A stretch of DNA of 64,000 nucleotides from DASRHT01 sp035293765. Its GTDB lineage: Bacteria > Chloroflexota > Ktedonobacteria > Ktedonobacterales > Ktedonobacteraceae. Shown piece after piece: positions 1 to 7,770 of this stretch. The stretch's first letter is position 1; every line of letters starts with the position of its first letter. Where the stretch lies: the NCBI GenBank assembly GCA_035293765.1, contig DATGMF010000058.1, positions 1 through 64,000 on the forward strand, in the 5' to 3' direction. A program made the position numbers and the translations under genes. The notes below the pieces were generated by a model. It made no database searches, was not told the origin of the DNA, and worked only from the letters and a program-made list of their open reading frames with translations.

Positions 1-1518
1 CCCCCTTAGGCGTCAACTTAAAGAAAAAGTACCTGAACAATCGAAAAAACGAGGGAGGCAGAGTGCGATCTGCTACCGTAGAAGCATGCACAAACCATGC
101 CTTGACGGGAGGAACGACCTCATGCCTCAACGAGATCAGCATAACGCAAATGATCCACAGTCGCAAGCAGCATCCAGTGCCCAGGAGTGCTGGGACGAAC
201 TGGTCGAACAGCGGTTGCCTGCCAACCTGGAAAGCCAGGCTCGAGTCTTGGGAGCCTTTCAACGAGTGCGCGAACTGAGTAGTGCCCGGGTCTTACTGCG
301 CGCTTTACTCTGTTACGTCCTGAGCCTGTCATCGCTCAAACACTTGAGCGGATGGAGTCGGCTGGTAGGCGTCACCAGCAAGGTCCTTTCGGCTCAAGCC
401 TGGCACAGACGTCTCCGGCAGTGCGCTCCTTGGTTGCTCTGGCTCTTCACGCAGATGCTCAATCTGCGCTTGAGCACCGGTGGCCTGCCGACGCAGCAAC
501 GCCTCCTGTTGGTCGATGCGACCCATCTCGCAGAGATGGGGCCCAAGGCAGACAACTGGAGCCTGCATTGCGCCTACGATCTGCTGGAGGGTCAACTGGC
601 CTGGGTTCAGGTCACCGACCAGCATCAAGGCGAAGGCTTTACCCACATCCCTCTCCAACCCGGCGATATCCTGGTCGGAGATGGAGCATACAGCCGAGCC
701 TCTCAACTGCTGGCGGTCGACGCGGCTCAAGCGTTTTCACTCACCCGCTTCAGTCCGCGTCATCTGCCGGTCTATGCTCTGCAGGCTTCGACCGAGACGG
801 CAGAGGTTCGCGTTGATGTCGTGGGCTGGCTGGCTGGACTGCGGCCAGGAACCTATCAGCGCCACGGGGCAGTGATCTCCGACGGCAAGCGCCTGTCCGT
901 CCGCCTGATCGCCGTGGTTCTCCCCGACGAACAGGCCGAAGCCCTCCGTCGGCAGAAGCAGAGGCAAGCACGGGACAAAGGGCGTACGTTGAGCGAGCAA
1001 GCCCTCTTTCTGGCCGGCTTTCACCTCCTGGTGACGACCCTGCCAGAAAAGTCCTGGCCCGTGGCTCTCGTGCTGGAGCTCTATCGGTGTCGCTGGCAGA
1101 TCGAGCTCCTCTTTAAACGCATCAAACAGGTGCTCGATACCCATCGCTTGCCGTGCCGCTGCCCGCCAACGGCGCAAGCCATGATCGCGGCCTTGCTCGT
1201 CGCCTGGCTTCTGATTGAAGACGAGGCCAGCGAACTCCGGCGGCAGATCACCGATGGAGAACCATTGGTGCTCCCAGTCAGCAGTTGGCAACTCAATCAG
1301 TGGAGTCAGGCTTCTCTGCAAAACGTCGTTAAGGGCTGGTGGAGTCCCCACCAGTTGCTGGCATTAGCTCCGGAGTTTCGTCGCTTGTTCGACAACAAAC
1401 GGCGGAGGCCCTTGTATGAACACCAGCGACGCGTTCGCTTTCAGACTCTGTTGGCTGGGGCACATGATCTCGTTTCCCTCTTCGATTGTTCAAGTGCTTA
1501 AGTTGACGCCTAAGGGGG
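1..1518 (+). mobile_element. IS4-family insertion sequence with 21-bp terminal inverted repeats
   Basis: The first 21 bases and positions 1498-1518 are perfect reverse complements (outer bases cccccttaggcg and cgcctaaggggg), enclosing one transposase gene whose stop codon lies inside the right repeat. This is a complete, compact IS. Its left flank lies outside the window, so the target-site duplication cannot be checked and the true left edge could be a few bases further left. It sits about 100 bp upstream of the nusA promoter, where many bacteria carry rimP. Confidence 0.9.
122..1501 (+). CDS. IS4-family DDE transposase
   Basis: Transposase that would catalyse cut-and-paste movement of the surrounding element. 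The protein (459 residues) carries the IS4 signature: first Asp in LLLVDATH (about residue 132), second Asp in ILVGDGAYS (about 187), and a perfect Y-2-R-3-E-6-K motif in YRCRWQIELLFKRIK (about 321-335) with the catalytic Glu at about 328. The catalytic set is intact, with no frameshift. I chose the ATG at 122 because gggagga lies 8 bases upstream; an in-frame ATG at 86 has only a weak ribosome site. The stop TAA overlaps the right inverted repeat, common in compact IS elements. Family assignment is firm; subgroup not determined. Confidence 0.93.
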   Translation: MPQRDQHNANDPQSQAASSAQECWDELVEQRLPANLESQARVLGAFQRVRELSSARVLLRALLCYVLSLSSLKHLSGWSRLVGVTSKVLSAQAWHRRLRQCAPWLLWLFTQMLNLRLSTGGLPTQQRLLLVDATHLAEMGPKADNWSLHCAYDLLEGQLAWVQVTDQHQGEGFTHIPLQPGDILVGDGAYSRASQLLAVDAAQAFSLTRFSPRHLPVYALQASTETAEVRVDVVGWLAGLRPGTYQRHGAVISDGKRLSVRLIAVVLPDEQAEALRRQKQRQARDKGRTLSEQALFLAGFHLLVTTLPEKSWPVALVLELYRCRWQIELLFKRIKQVLDTHRLPCRCPPTAQAMIAALLVAWLLIEDEASELRRQITDGEPLVLPVSSWQLNQWSQASLQNVVKGWWSPHQLLALAPEFRRLFDNKRRRPLYEHQRRVRFQTLLAGAHDLVSLFDCSSA

Positions 1519-1534
1519 ACACCCCGCGCCCCAC

Positions 1535-1553
1535 AAGGGGCTGTGCCCCTTGA
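1535..1553 (+). repeat. Short GC hairpin downstream of the IS
   Basis: caagggg and ccccttg form a 7-bp stem around a 5-base loop just beyond the IS right end. There is no U-run on either side, so it is a weak terminator candidate at best. It may be what remains at the end of an upstream gene. Confidence 0.35.
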
Positions 1554-1603
1554 CCCCCTCTTCTTCAGAGAAGTAAATAGCCCTGTATGTTATTGACATG
1601 TCA

Positions 1604-1632
1604 TTTACAAGATGAAAATTCCGTGATATAAT
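1604..1632 (+). promoter_or_regulatory. Promoter of the nusA cluster
   Basis: TTTACA at 1604-1609 and TATAAT at 1627-1632 are separated by 17 bases, close to the sigma-70/SigA consensus. Transcription would start near 1639 and run into nusA. A TTGACA at 1593 is 28 bases from the same -10 and is not a plausible partner. Confidence 0.75.
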
Positions 1633-1658
1633 ACGTAAAGAATTGAGGAAACTTTTTG

Positions 1659-1687
1659 AGAAAAGTGGGCGCATACCCCACTTTTCT
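1659..1687 (+). terminator. Terminator-like hairpin in the nusA leader
   Basis: AGAAAAGTGGG and CCCACTTTTCT form a perfect 11-bp stem around a 7-base loop; the 3' arm carries TTTT followed by CTGTTTG. It begins about 20 nt after the predicted transcription start and ends about 75 nt before the nusA ATG, so it lies in the 5' leader rather than behind a gene. It looks like an attenuator through which nusA transcription must read. Confidence 0.6.
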
Positions 1688-1764
1688 GTTTGCCAGAGAT
1701 GTTTTTCTTTGCACTCGAAAAATAGACGTTGTTTTAATGGGCACCTGCGGGAGGAGCATGGCAT

Positions 1765-2922
1765 ATGAGGAGCGAATTTCAAGCGGCTATCGCACAACTG
1801 ATTGCCGAAAAGGGATTACCCCGCGAAGTGGTGATGGAGACCGTCGCCACCGCCCTGCTTGCAGCTTACCGCAAAAGCTTCGGCGGCGGCGAAAACGTGC
1901 GCATCGAGGTGGATAAGAACGGTGAGGTGCATGTGTGGGCCTCGAAACGAGTGGTAGCCCAGGTCCAGGACCAGAATGAAGAGATCTCTCTGGCAGAGGC
2001 ACAGCGTCTCCACCCTAAGGCTGCTCTTGGGCAATATATCGATGTCGATTCGTCGTTCATCTTCGCGCGTATCCCAACTCAGACCGCCAAACAGGTGATT
2101 CTGCAGCGCATCCGCGAGGCCGAACACGAGCATCTCTACGACCAGATCAAGAACTGGGTCGGCGAAATTCGCCTCGGCACGATGACGCGCAAAGATCCTG
2201 TGCGCGGCTGGCTGCTCGACTTTGATCTTGATAAGGTGGACAAAGTCGAAGGCGTGATGCCACCGACCGAGGAGGTGCCCACCGAACGCTACCGCAATGG
2301 ACAGCGGCTCCGCGTCTACGTCTACGATGTGCGTCGCACCCAGGGCCGCATGCTGCAAATTCTGGTCTCTCGCACCCATCGCGATCTTGTCCGCCGCCTC
2401 TTCGAGTCGGAGGTACCAGAGATCTATGAAGGGACCGTTGAGATCAAGGGGATCGCCCGCGAGCCCGGCAGCCGCTCAAAGGTGGCTGTGGTTGCCCGCC
2501 AGGAAGGGTTAGACCCGATTGGCTCCTGCGTGGGCGTGCGCGGATCACGCATCAACAATATCGTGCGCGAACTCAACGATGAGAAAATCGATATCATCCA
2601 GTGGAGCTCCGATCCCGCGGCGTTCGTCGCCAACGCGCTTAGCCCGGTGAAGCCATTGAAAGTGGAGCTGCGCGAAACAGACCATACCGCTCTCGTGACT
2701 GTGGCTGAGAAACAGCTCTCTCTCGCTATCGGGAAAGATGGACAGAACGCACGCCTCGCGGCCAAATTGACGGGGTGGCGCGTCGATGTGATCAAGCCCG
2801 CCGAGGGAGAGATCTACGACGAGCACGCCGACGAGATGCAAGAACCCGCCTATAGCGCCCGCCGTGAGCGTCCAAAACGTTCCCGTGGCGGCAGAGGCGG
2901 CTCGTCCTACGAGAGGGAGTAA
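1765..2922 (+). CDS. nusA: Transcription termination/antitermination factor NusA
   Basis: Binds RNA polymerase and nascent RNA, affecting pausing, hairpin termination and rRNA antitermination in the cytoplasm. The 385-residue protein has the N-terminal polymerase-binding domain (about 1-120), an S1 domain (about 135-200) and two KH domains, seen as GSCVGVRGSRINNI (about 252) and AIGKDGQNARLAAKLTGW (about 321). The C-terminal acidic repeats of proteobacterial NusA are absent, as usual outside that group; the tail is Arg/Gly-rich. The ATG at 1765 follows gggaggag. It is first gene of the nusA-ylxR-infB-rbfA-nrnA-truB-ribF cluster. No rimP is visible upstream; the space holds a promoter, a leader hairpin and an IS. 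Confidence 0.97.
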   Translation: MRSEFQAAIAQLIAEKGLPREVVMETVATALLAAYRKSFGGGENVRIEVDKNGEVHVWASKRVVAQVQDQNEEISLAEAQRLHPKAALGQYIDVDSSFIFARIPTQTAKQVILQRIREAEHEHLYDQIKNWVGEIRLGTMTRKDPVRGWLLDFDLDKVDKVEGVMPPTEEVPTERYRNGQRLRVYVYDVRRTQGRMLQILVSRTHRDLVRRLFESEVPEIYEGTVEIKGIAREPGSRSKVAVVARQEGLDPIGSCVGVRGSRINNIVRELNDEKIDIIQWSSDPAAFVANALSPVKPLKVELRETDHTALVTVAEKQLSLAIGKDGQNARLAAKLTGWRVDVIKPAEGEIYDEHADEMQEPAYSARRERPKRSRGGRGGSSYERE

Positions 2923-2934
2923 CAGGAGGATCGC

Positions 2935-3294
2935 ATGGCAAAAGCGGCCAAACAACCGCCCAAACAAAAACATATTCCGCTGCGCACCTGCGTCTCCTGC
3001 CACGAAACCAAACCCAAACGCGAGCTGCTGCGTGTGGTACGCACGCCCGATGGTCATGTGACCATCGATGCCACCGGCAAAAAGTCCGGTCGCGGAGCTT
3101 ATCTCTGCGCCCGGCTCTCTTGCTGGGAACAGGCCGTTCATAAAAAACGACTCGAACAGGAACTGGAAACCGCCATCTCGGAGGAAGATCGCGCTCAGTT
3201 GGACGCCTTTATCGCGACCCTACCCAGAGACGACCCTCCCCGACCAGACACGCAACCCGGTCGAGCCAGAACGAAGCGCGCCCAGGTACCGTAG
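2935..3294 (+). CDS. ylxR: YlxR family RNA-binding protein (DUF448)
   Basis: Small basic protein of the YlxR family. Members lie between nusA and infB in many bacteria and have been connected with RNA binding, including RNase P modulation (RnpM) in Bacillus. Key signs are LRTCVSCHETKPKRELLRVV near residues 16-35, the conserved GRGAYLC at about 55-61 and a Cys in the following helix. At 119 residues it is a little longer than usual because of an extra Arg/Pro-rich tail. The ATG follows aggagg, 12 bases after the nusA stop. In Firmicutes an L7Ae-like gene (ylxQ) follows; here it is replaced by the long infB leader. Confidence 0.9.
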   Translation: MAKAAKQPPKQKHIPLRTCVSCHETKPKRELLRVVRTPDGHVTIDATGKKSGRGAYLCARLSCWEQAVHKKRLEQELETAISEEDRAQLDAFIATLPRDDPPRPDTQPGRARTKRAQVP

Positions 3295-3313
3295 GGACCC
3301 GATTTATCGCGTC

Positions 3314-3339
3314 CGTGGGCGATTGATCGCCTTCCCACG
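3314..3339 (+). repeat. Hairpin after ylxR
   Basis: cgtggg/cccacg and ggcgat/atcgcc form a nested stem with a two-base bulge just behind ylxR. No clear U-run follows, so it may only stabilise the 3' end of the nusA-ylxR transcript. Confidence 0.4.
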
Positions 3340-3442
3340 CAGACACGTATCAGCGCATCTAGTAAGGGCAAGGATCAATGCGAACAGGGCAAACGGTAGC
3401 TTCCTGATTCATCGTGGAAGTTGCCCCCACATTTTATATTGG

Positions 3443-3471
3443 TTGCAAGGATCAGTAGAGTAAGTTATACT
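3443..3471 (+). promoter_or_regulatory. Separate promoter for infB
   Basis: TTGCAA at 3443-3448 and TATACT at 3466-3471 with a 17-base spacer. Transcription from about 3478 would give infB a leader of roughly 357 nt. It lies in the unusually long gap between ylxR and infB. Confidence 0.65.
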
Positions 3472-3477
3472 GATTAG

Positions 3478-3834
3478 AGTTGTATATCGTCCCCATCCTC
3501 CAACCGGGATGGAAATCATTCAATACTGGCATCCAATCTTCGGATTGGATGAGGATTGAACAATGCGTCATTTTATCTCGACTCTTGATAGAGACACAGC
3601 CCCTCGTCTAAAGGGCAGTTGTAGCAGCGAATGTTTGCGGAGCGAATCGCTATGATTATATAAACCATAGCCGCACGCCGGAGAGCGCGCAGACTGAAAC
3701 ATGCCTGGCACTGCACCAACGAGGGTCTGTCCCCTTCCCTACAATTGGAGGGTGACAGACCTTTTTTATGGCTGTGAAGAGAGATTTCCGTCGCCACTTG
3801 TGGCGCATCATTCGGATAGAAGGGAGTCTTCTTC
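3478..3834 (+). promoter_or_regulatory. Structured infB leader with alternative antiterminator/terminator pairing
   Basis: The leader holds several stems. One is a 9-bp hairpin closed by a cUUCGg tetraloop (3530-3551). A long-range helix of 3596-3607 with 3719-3730 matches at 11 of 12 positions. A nested helix pairs 3615-3619 with 3710-3714, and an inner stem pairs ctatg with catag (3649-3677 region). The long-range helix uses bases 3724-3730, which are also the 5' arm of the terminator at 3724-3767, so the two folds exclude each other. That is the layout of a riboswitch or protein-dependent attenuator. I recognise no known aptamer class; FMN, TPP, cobalamin, glycine and T-box signatures are absent. 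Confidence 0.55.
3724..3767 (+). terminator. Intrinsic terminator in the infB leader
   Basis: ggtctgtc (3724-3731) pairs perfectly with gacagacc (3754-3761). The stem continues inward through ccctt/gaggg-type pairs past a single bulged T, and six T residues follow. It ends 68 bases before the infB ATG, and I see no promoter between, so it must be read through for infB expression. Confidence 0.8.
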
Positions 3835-6270
3835 ATGAGAGACACATCTGAACTTCCAGATGCCACTGAGCAGGCCAAAAATACGACGAAGTCCAGAACT
3901 ACCGCCCGCTCAAAACCAGAGAGCACCACAACGGGCAGCCAGGATCAGGAGAAAAAGCCAGCGGCTCGGCGTCGTTCACCTTCCACTACCCAGGGAGCAT
4001 CAGCAGCGCGCAATCAGCATGGGAACGAGAATGTTGTCATGAACTCTTCCGCCCCCGCCGCTCCTGCACGCCCGCCACATACACAACAAAATACATCGGC
4101 TACACGCCCGAGCGGCCCTCCTGCTCAGCACGGCGGCTCCGCTCCGACACAACGCAACGGAGGACCTCCTCCGCGCACACCCGGCGGCCCGGGCGGGACA
4201 CAGCGCCCGTCACACCCCGGCTCAACCAGCGAGGGTCGCCCTACACAATCACAGTATCGACCACGACCAGGAGCGCCCAACACGGCGCCGTCAGCGCCTA
4301 ATCGATCAAGAACTGGACCACCTGAGCGCAGCCCTCGCCCGGATACACGTCCCGCCGGTCATACAGGCCATCCGAGCCATACAGGGCATGCACGTCCATC
4401 CAGCCCTTCACGTCCAGGAGGCGCGCGCCCCGGCACGCGTAGACCCGAGCGTGCCGGCCCTTCTACGCGCAGTTCGCAGGAACGCCGGGCAGCCGCGACC
4501 AGGGAAAAACCAACCGGACCCGTTTCGATACCGCCACAGATTATGGTAAAAGACCTGGCAGAACTATTGCAGGCAACTCCCAATGAGGTGATCCGCAATC
4601 TGATTAAGCACGGCATCTTCGCCAATATTAATGAGGTGGTTGACTACGAAAAAGCCGCGACCATCGCCCGCGATCTCGGCTTTGAGCCCAGCCCGATTGC
4701 CGCAACCCAGGCGCCAGCCGTGCAGGGCAAAAAGGCTTCAGTCGCTGAAGATGAACGCGATATGGTTACTATCCCGCCGGTCGTGACGATTATGGGACAC
4801 GTTGACCACGGGAAAACCTCGCTGCTCGACGTTATTCGTAAAACAAAGGTGGCCGCAGGCGAAGCCGGCGGTATCACCCAGCATATCGGCGCCTACCAGG
4901 TCGAGGTCAACGGCAAGAAAATCACCTTCCTGGATACTCCGGGCCACGAAGCCTTTACAGCCATGCGCGCCCGTGGCGCCCAGGTAACACATATCGCGAT
5001 TATCGTCGTCGCCGCCGATGACGGGGTCATGCCCCAGACGCGTGAAGCTATCGACCACGCGCGGGCCGCTCAGGTACCGATTATTATCGCGCTCAACAAA
5101 ATTGATAAAGCGAATGCCAACCCTGATCGCGTCAAACAACAACTGGCAGAGATAGACGTTGTAATCGAGGAATATGGCGGCGATATCGTCTGTGTGCCCG
5201 TTTCCGCCCGCAAAGGCACCGGCATCGACGAATTGCTGGACTATATCCTGCTGGTCGCCGAAGTACAGGACATCAAAGCCAACCCCAATCGCGCCGCCAC
5301 CGGAGTGATTATTGAGGCACGCCTGGAGAAGAATAGCGGCCCGACCGCGACGGTCCTTGTGCAGCAGGGAACGCTCAAGATGGGCGACAATATCGTGGTG
5401 GGAGCCATCTCCGGCAAAGTGCGCGCCATGTTCAACGACCGCGGCAAACGCATCCAGAAAGCTCCGCCCAGCACGCCGGTCAGCATCATTGGCCTGCCAG
5501 AGGTTCCACAGGCTGGCGACCATCTGGAAGTCACTGCCGATGAGCGTACCGCCAAGCAGCACGCGCAGCAAGAAGCCGAGAAGCGCCGCGACGAGCTGAT
5601 GCCGCTCGGCCAGGTCAGCCTCGATACCCTCTATATGCAAATGCAAGAGGGCAAGGTCAAGGAATTGAATATCGTCCTCAAGTGTGACGTGCAGGGCTCC
5701 GCCGAGGCACTGAAGAATGCACTCTCGAAGGTCGGCGAAGAGAACTTGAAGGTGCGCCTGATCCATGAAGGCATCGGCAATATCAATGAAACCGATGTCC
5801 ATCTCGCCGCTGCCTCCGGCGCAGTCGTGATCGGCTTTAACGTCAAAGCCGATGGAGCCGCCCAGCGCGTGGCACAAAAAGAAGGCGTCGATATTCGCTA
5901 CTATAATGTGATTTACAAACTGATCGATGATATCCAGGCCGCCCTGGCCGGTATGCTGGAGCCAACCTACCGCGAGGTGGTTGAAGGCCACGCCGAGGTC
6001 CTCCAGACCTTCAAAGCCGGTAAAAATACGGTTATCGCCGGATGCCGCGTGACCGATGGCAAGATTACGCGCTCGTCGCAAGCTCGCGTGATACGCGACA
6101 CCACAAAGGTCTATGACGGTAAGATCGAGTCTTTGCGCCGTGGCAAAGATGATGTGCGCGAGGTGGCGACTGGCTACGAATGCGGCATTGTTCTTGAGGA
6201 TTTCTCCGAGGTGCAGGTTGGCGATATTATCGAAGCGTTCGCACAGGAACGTGTTAAGCCAGGAGCTTAA
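3835..6270 (+). CDS. infB: Translation initiation factor IF-2
   Basis: GTPase that delivers initiator fMet-tRNA to the 30S subunit and promotes subunit joining. The first ~225 of 811 residues are a Pro/Arg/Ser/Gly-rich, probably disordered extension. An IF2_N domain follows (about 230-290), then the GTPase domain with G1 GHVDHGKT (321-328), G3 DTPGHEAF and G4 NKID, and finally domains II, III and the C2 initiator-tRNA-binding domain. The ATG is preceded by agaaggga. The gene has its own promoter and a leader with a terminator. A long reading frame on the opposite strand is a coding shadow. Confidence 0.98.
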   Translation: MRDTSELPDATEQAKNTTKSRTTARSKPESTTTGSQDQEKKPAARRRSPSTTQGASAARNQHGNENVVMNSSAPAAPARPPHTQQNTSATRPSGPPAQHGGSAPTQRNGGPPPRTPGGPGGTQRPSHPGSTSEGRPTQSQYRPRPGAPNTAPSAPNRSRTGPPERSPRPDTRPAGHTGHPSHTGHARPSSPSRPGGARPGTRRPERAGPSTRSSQERRAAATREKPTGPVSIPPQIMVKDLAELLQATPNEVIRNLIKHGIFANINEVVDYEKAATIARDLGFEPSPIAATQAPAVQGKKASVAEDERDMVTIPPVVTIMGHVDHGKTSLLDVIRKTKVAAGEAGGITQHIGAYQVEVNGKKITFLDTPGHEAFTAMRARGAQVTHIAIIVVAADDGVMPQTREAIDHARAAQVPIIIALNKIDKANANPDRVKQQLAEIDVVIEEYGGDIVCVPVSARKGTGIDELLDYILLVAEVQDIKANPNRAATGVIIEARLEKNSGPTATVLVQQGTLKMGDNIVVGAISGKVRAMFNDRGKRIQKAPPSTPVSIIGLPEVPQAGDHLEVTADERTAKQHAQQEAEKRRDELMPLGQVSLDTLYMQMQEGKVKELNIVLKCDVQGSAEALKNALSKVGEENLKVRLIHEGIGNINETDVHLAAASGAVVIGFNVKADGAAQRVAQKEGVDIRYYNVIYKLIDDIQAALAGMLEPTYREVVEGHAEVLQTFKAGKNTVIAGCRVTDGKITRSSQARVIRDTTKVYDGKIESLRRGKDDVREVATGYECGIVLEDFSEVQVGDIIEAFAQERVKPGA

Positions 6271-6359
6271 CGCAAAATAACAGTGACACCTTCCCATAGC
6301 GTCTGTCATTGGCAGCGCGCTATGGGAATTGTGTCTCAGCGGGGAAGGGGAATCAAGCT

Positions 6360-6740
6360 ATGCCACATCCACATAGGCAAGAGAAACTGGCAGAATTGAT
6401 CGCAGCCGAACTAAGCGACCTGCTGCGCACACGGATCAAAGATCCACGCGTTGGCTTTGCCAGCATCACCCACGTCGAGGTCAGCGGCGACCTGCGACAC
6501 GCGAAGGTCTTCGTTAGCGTTATGGGAACACAGGAGGAGCAGGCTGAGACGATCAAGGCGCTGAAACACGCCGCAGGCTTTTTACGTCACGAACTGGCTT
6601 CCCGGCTCGTCCTGCGCTACATGCCGGAGATTACGTTTAAACTGGATACTTCAATAGAAGAAGGGGCGCGCATTCTCGATCTGATCCGCCAGGTCGAACA
6701 GGAAGAGAACGCGAAAGCATCCCAGGCGGAAGCTGAATAA
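6360..6740 (+). CDS. rbfA: 30S ribosome-binding factor RbfA
   Basis: Small KH-like protein that binds the immature 30S subunit and helps 16S rRNA 5'-end maturation. The 126-residue product shows the family pattern ELSDLLRTRIKDPRVGFASI near the start, SGDLRHAKVFVSVMG and RYMPEITFKLDTSIEEGARI. The ATG at 6360 is chosen because ggggaagggg lies just upstream; a TTG at 6309 would add 17 unlike residues. It follows infB as in most bacteria and lies three bases before nrnA, so the two are probably co-transcribed. Confidence 0.95.
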   Translation: MPHPHRQEKLAELIAAELSDLLRTRIKDPRVGFASITHVEVSGDLRHAKVFVSVMGTQEEQAETIKALKHAAGFLRHELASRLVLRYMPEITFKLDTSIEEGARILDLIRQVEQEENAKASQAEAE

Positions 6741-6743
6741 AAT

Positions 6744-7766
6744 ATGACAACTTATGCTAATACACCCTCACTAAACGCTCAACTCGACCCTATACTGGTG
6801 CAGCAGGCAATGCGCCTGATCGAGCCTGCTCAGCGCATTGCTCTGCTCGCCCACGAGCACCCCGATGGCGATTGCCTGGGCTCGGCGCTCGGCTTTACTC
6901 ATATCCTGCGCCAGTGCGGCAAACTATGCGTCCCCGCGTGCGCTGATCCCGCTCCCAGATCATTCGCCTTCTTGCCTGGCGTAGAGCTGTTACAAAATAC
7001 GCTGGGCGACGAGAACTTCGACCTGGTGATTGCTCTGGACGCGGGCGAACTGACCCGTTTCGGCTCTCTCTACGAGCAGCACAAAGCATTTCTTGAGCGC
7101 GCAACCATTCTCAATATCGATCATCACATCAGCAGCGAGGGCTGCGGACAGGTCAATATTATCGATCCTACCGCCGCCGCGACCGGCGAACTGCTGACGC
7201 TTTTCCAGCAGCAGGCAGAGCTACCACTCAATCAAGAGGCCGCCATGTGCCTTCTCACCGGCATCATCACCGATACCGCTTCCTTCCAATATACCAGCAC
7301 CACCCCACGCACAATGGAGGTCGGAGCCTGCCTTTTGCGTGCAGGAGCCGTAGCGGAGACAATCGTCAAACCACTCTTCCGCACTCGTCCGCTGGCTCAA
7401 GCGCGTTTCCAGGCCGCGGTAATCGCCAACGCGCGCACATCCTGCGGGGGCCGCCTCATCTGGTCATATGCCACGGAGGAAACACTGGCCGCCACAGGCG
7501 CTCTTGCGGAGATGGACGAGAATTCCTCGGGCATGCTGCGCGATATCGAAGGTGTACAGGTAGCGGCCTTTTTCAAAAGCTATAACGAGCCCGGCGTGAC
7601 GCGTCTGAGTATGCGCAGCATGGCTCCTTACAATGTGGCCGAATTCTGCATGCGCTTCGGCGGTGGCGGCCACGCGCGAGCGGCAGGCGCTACCATTTAT
7701 CAACCCCTGCCAGAGGCAATGGCAATGATTGTAGCAGAGTTGGAGCAAGAGCTGCAAAGGATCTGA
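6744..7766 (+). CDS. nrnA: DHH/DHHA1 phosphoesterase, NrnA-type nano-RNase/pAp phosphatase
   Basis: Bifunctional enzyme family that degrades 2-5 nt RNA oligomers and dephosphorylates 3'-phosphoadenosine 5'-phosphate. The N-terminal DHH domain shows AHEHPDGDCLGSALG (about 36-50), ALDAGE and the namesake NIDHH motif (about 123-127). The C-terminal DHHA1 domain has FGGGGHARAAGATI near 303-316. The 340-residue length is normal. It sits between rbfA and truB, three bases after rbfA and four before truB, a common rbfA-nrnA-truB arrangement. Substrate range is inferred from family and context. Confidence 0.92.
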   Translation: MTTYANTPSLNAQLDPILVQQAMRLIEPAQRIALLAHEHPDGDCLGSALGFTHILRQCGKLCVPACADPAPRSFAFLPGVELLQNTLGDENFDLVIALDAGELTRFGSLYEQHKAFLERATILNIDHHISSEGCGQVNIIDPTAAATGELLTLFQQQAELPLNQEAAMCLLTGIITDTASFQYTSTTPRTMEVGACLLRAGAVAETIVKPLFRTRPLAQARFQAAVIANARTSCGGRLIWSYATEETLAATGALAEMDENSSGMLRDIEGVQVAAFFKSYNEPGVTRLSMRSMAPYNVAEFCMRFGGGGHARAAGATIYQPLPEAMAMIVAELEQELQRI

Positions 7767-7770
7767 GCCT

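Noticed and set aside
63..278. 71-codon frame with gggagg before a GTG
   Set aside because: Overlaps the transposase in another frame, with no recognisable product; the transposase start at 122 has its own ribosome site.
1593..1632. TTGACA as -35 of the nusA promoter
   Set aside because: The spacer to TATAAT would be 28 bases; TTTACA at 1604 gives 17.
3721..3767. T-box riboswitch at infB
   Set aside because: The conserved AGGGTGGNACCGCG box is not present, and infB is not a usual T-box target.
3768..3851. 28-codon frame starting after the infB leader terminator
   Set aside because: No ribosome site (T-run in front) and it overlaps infB out of frame.
4738..6309. 523-codon open frame on the minus strand
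   Set aside because: Exactly antisense to infB with composition mirroring its codon usage; no ribosome site or family motif.
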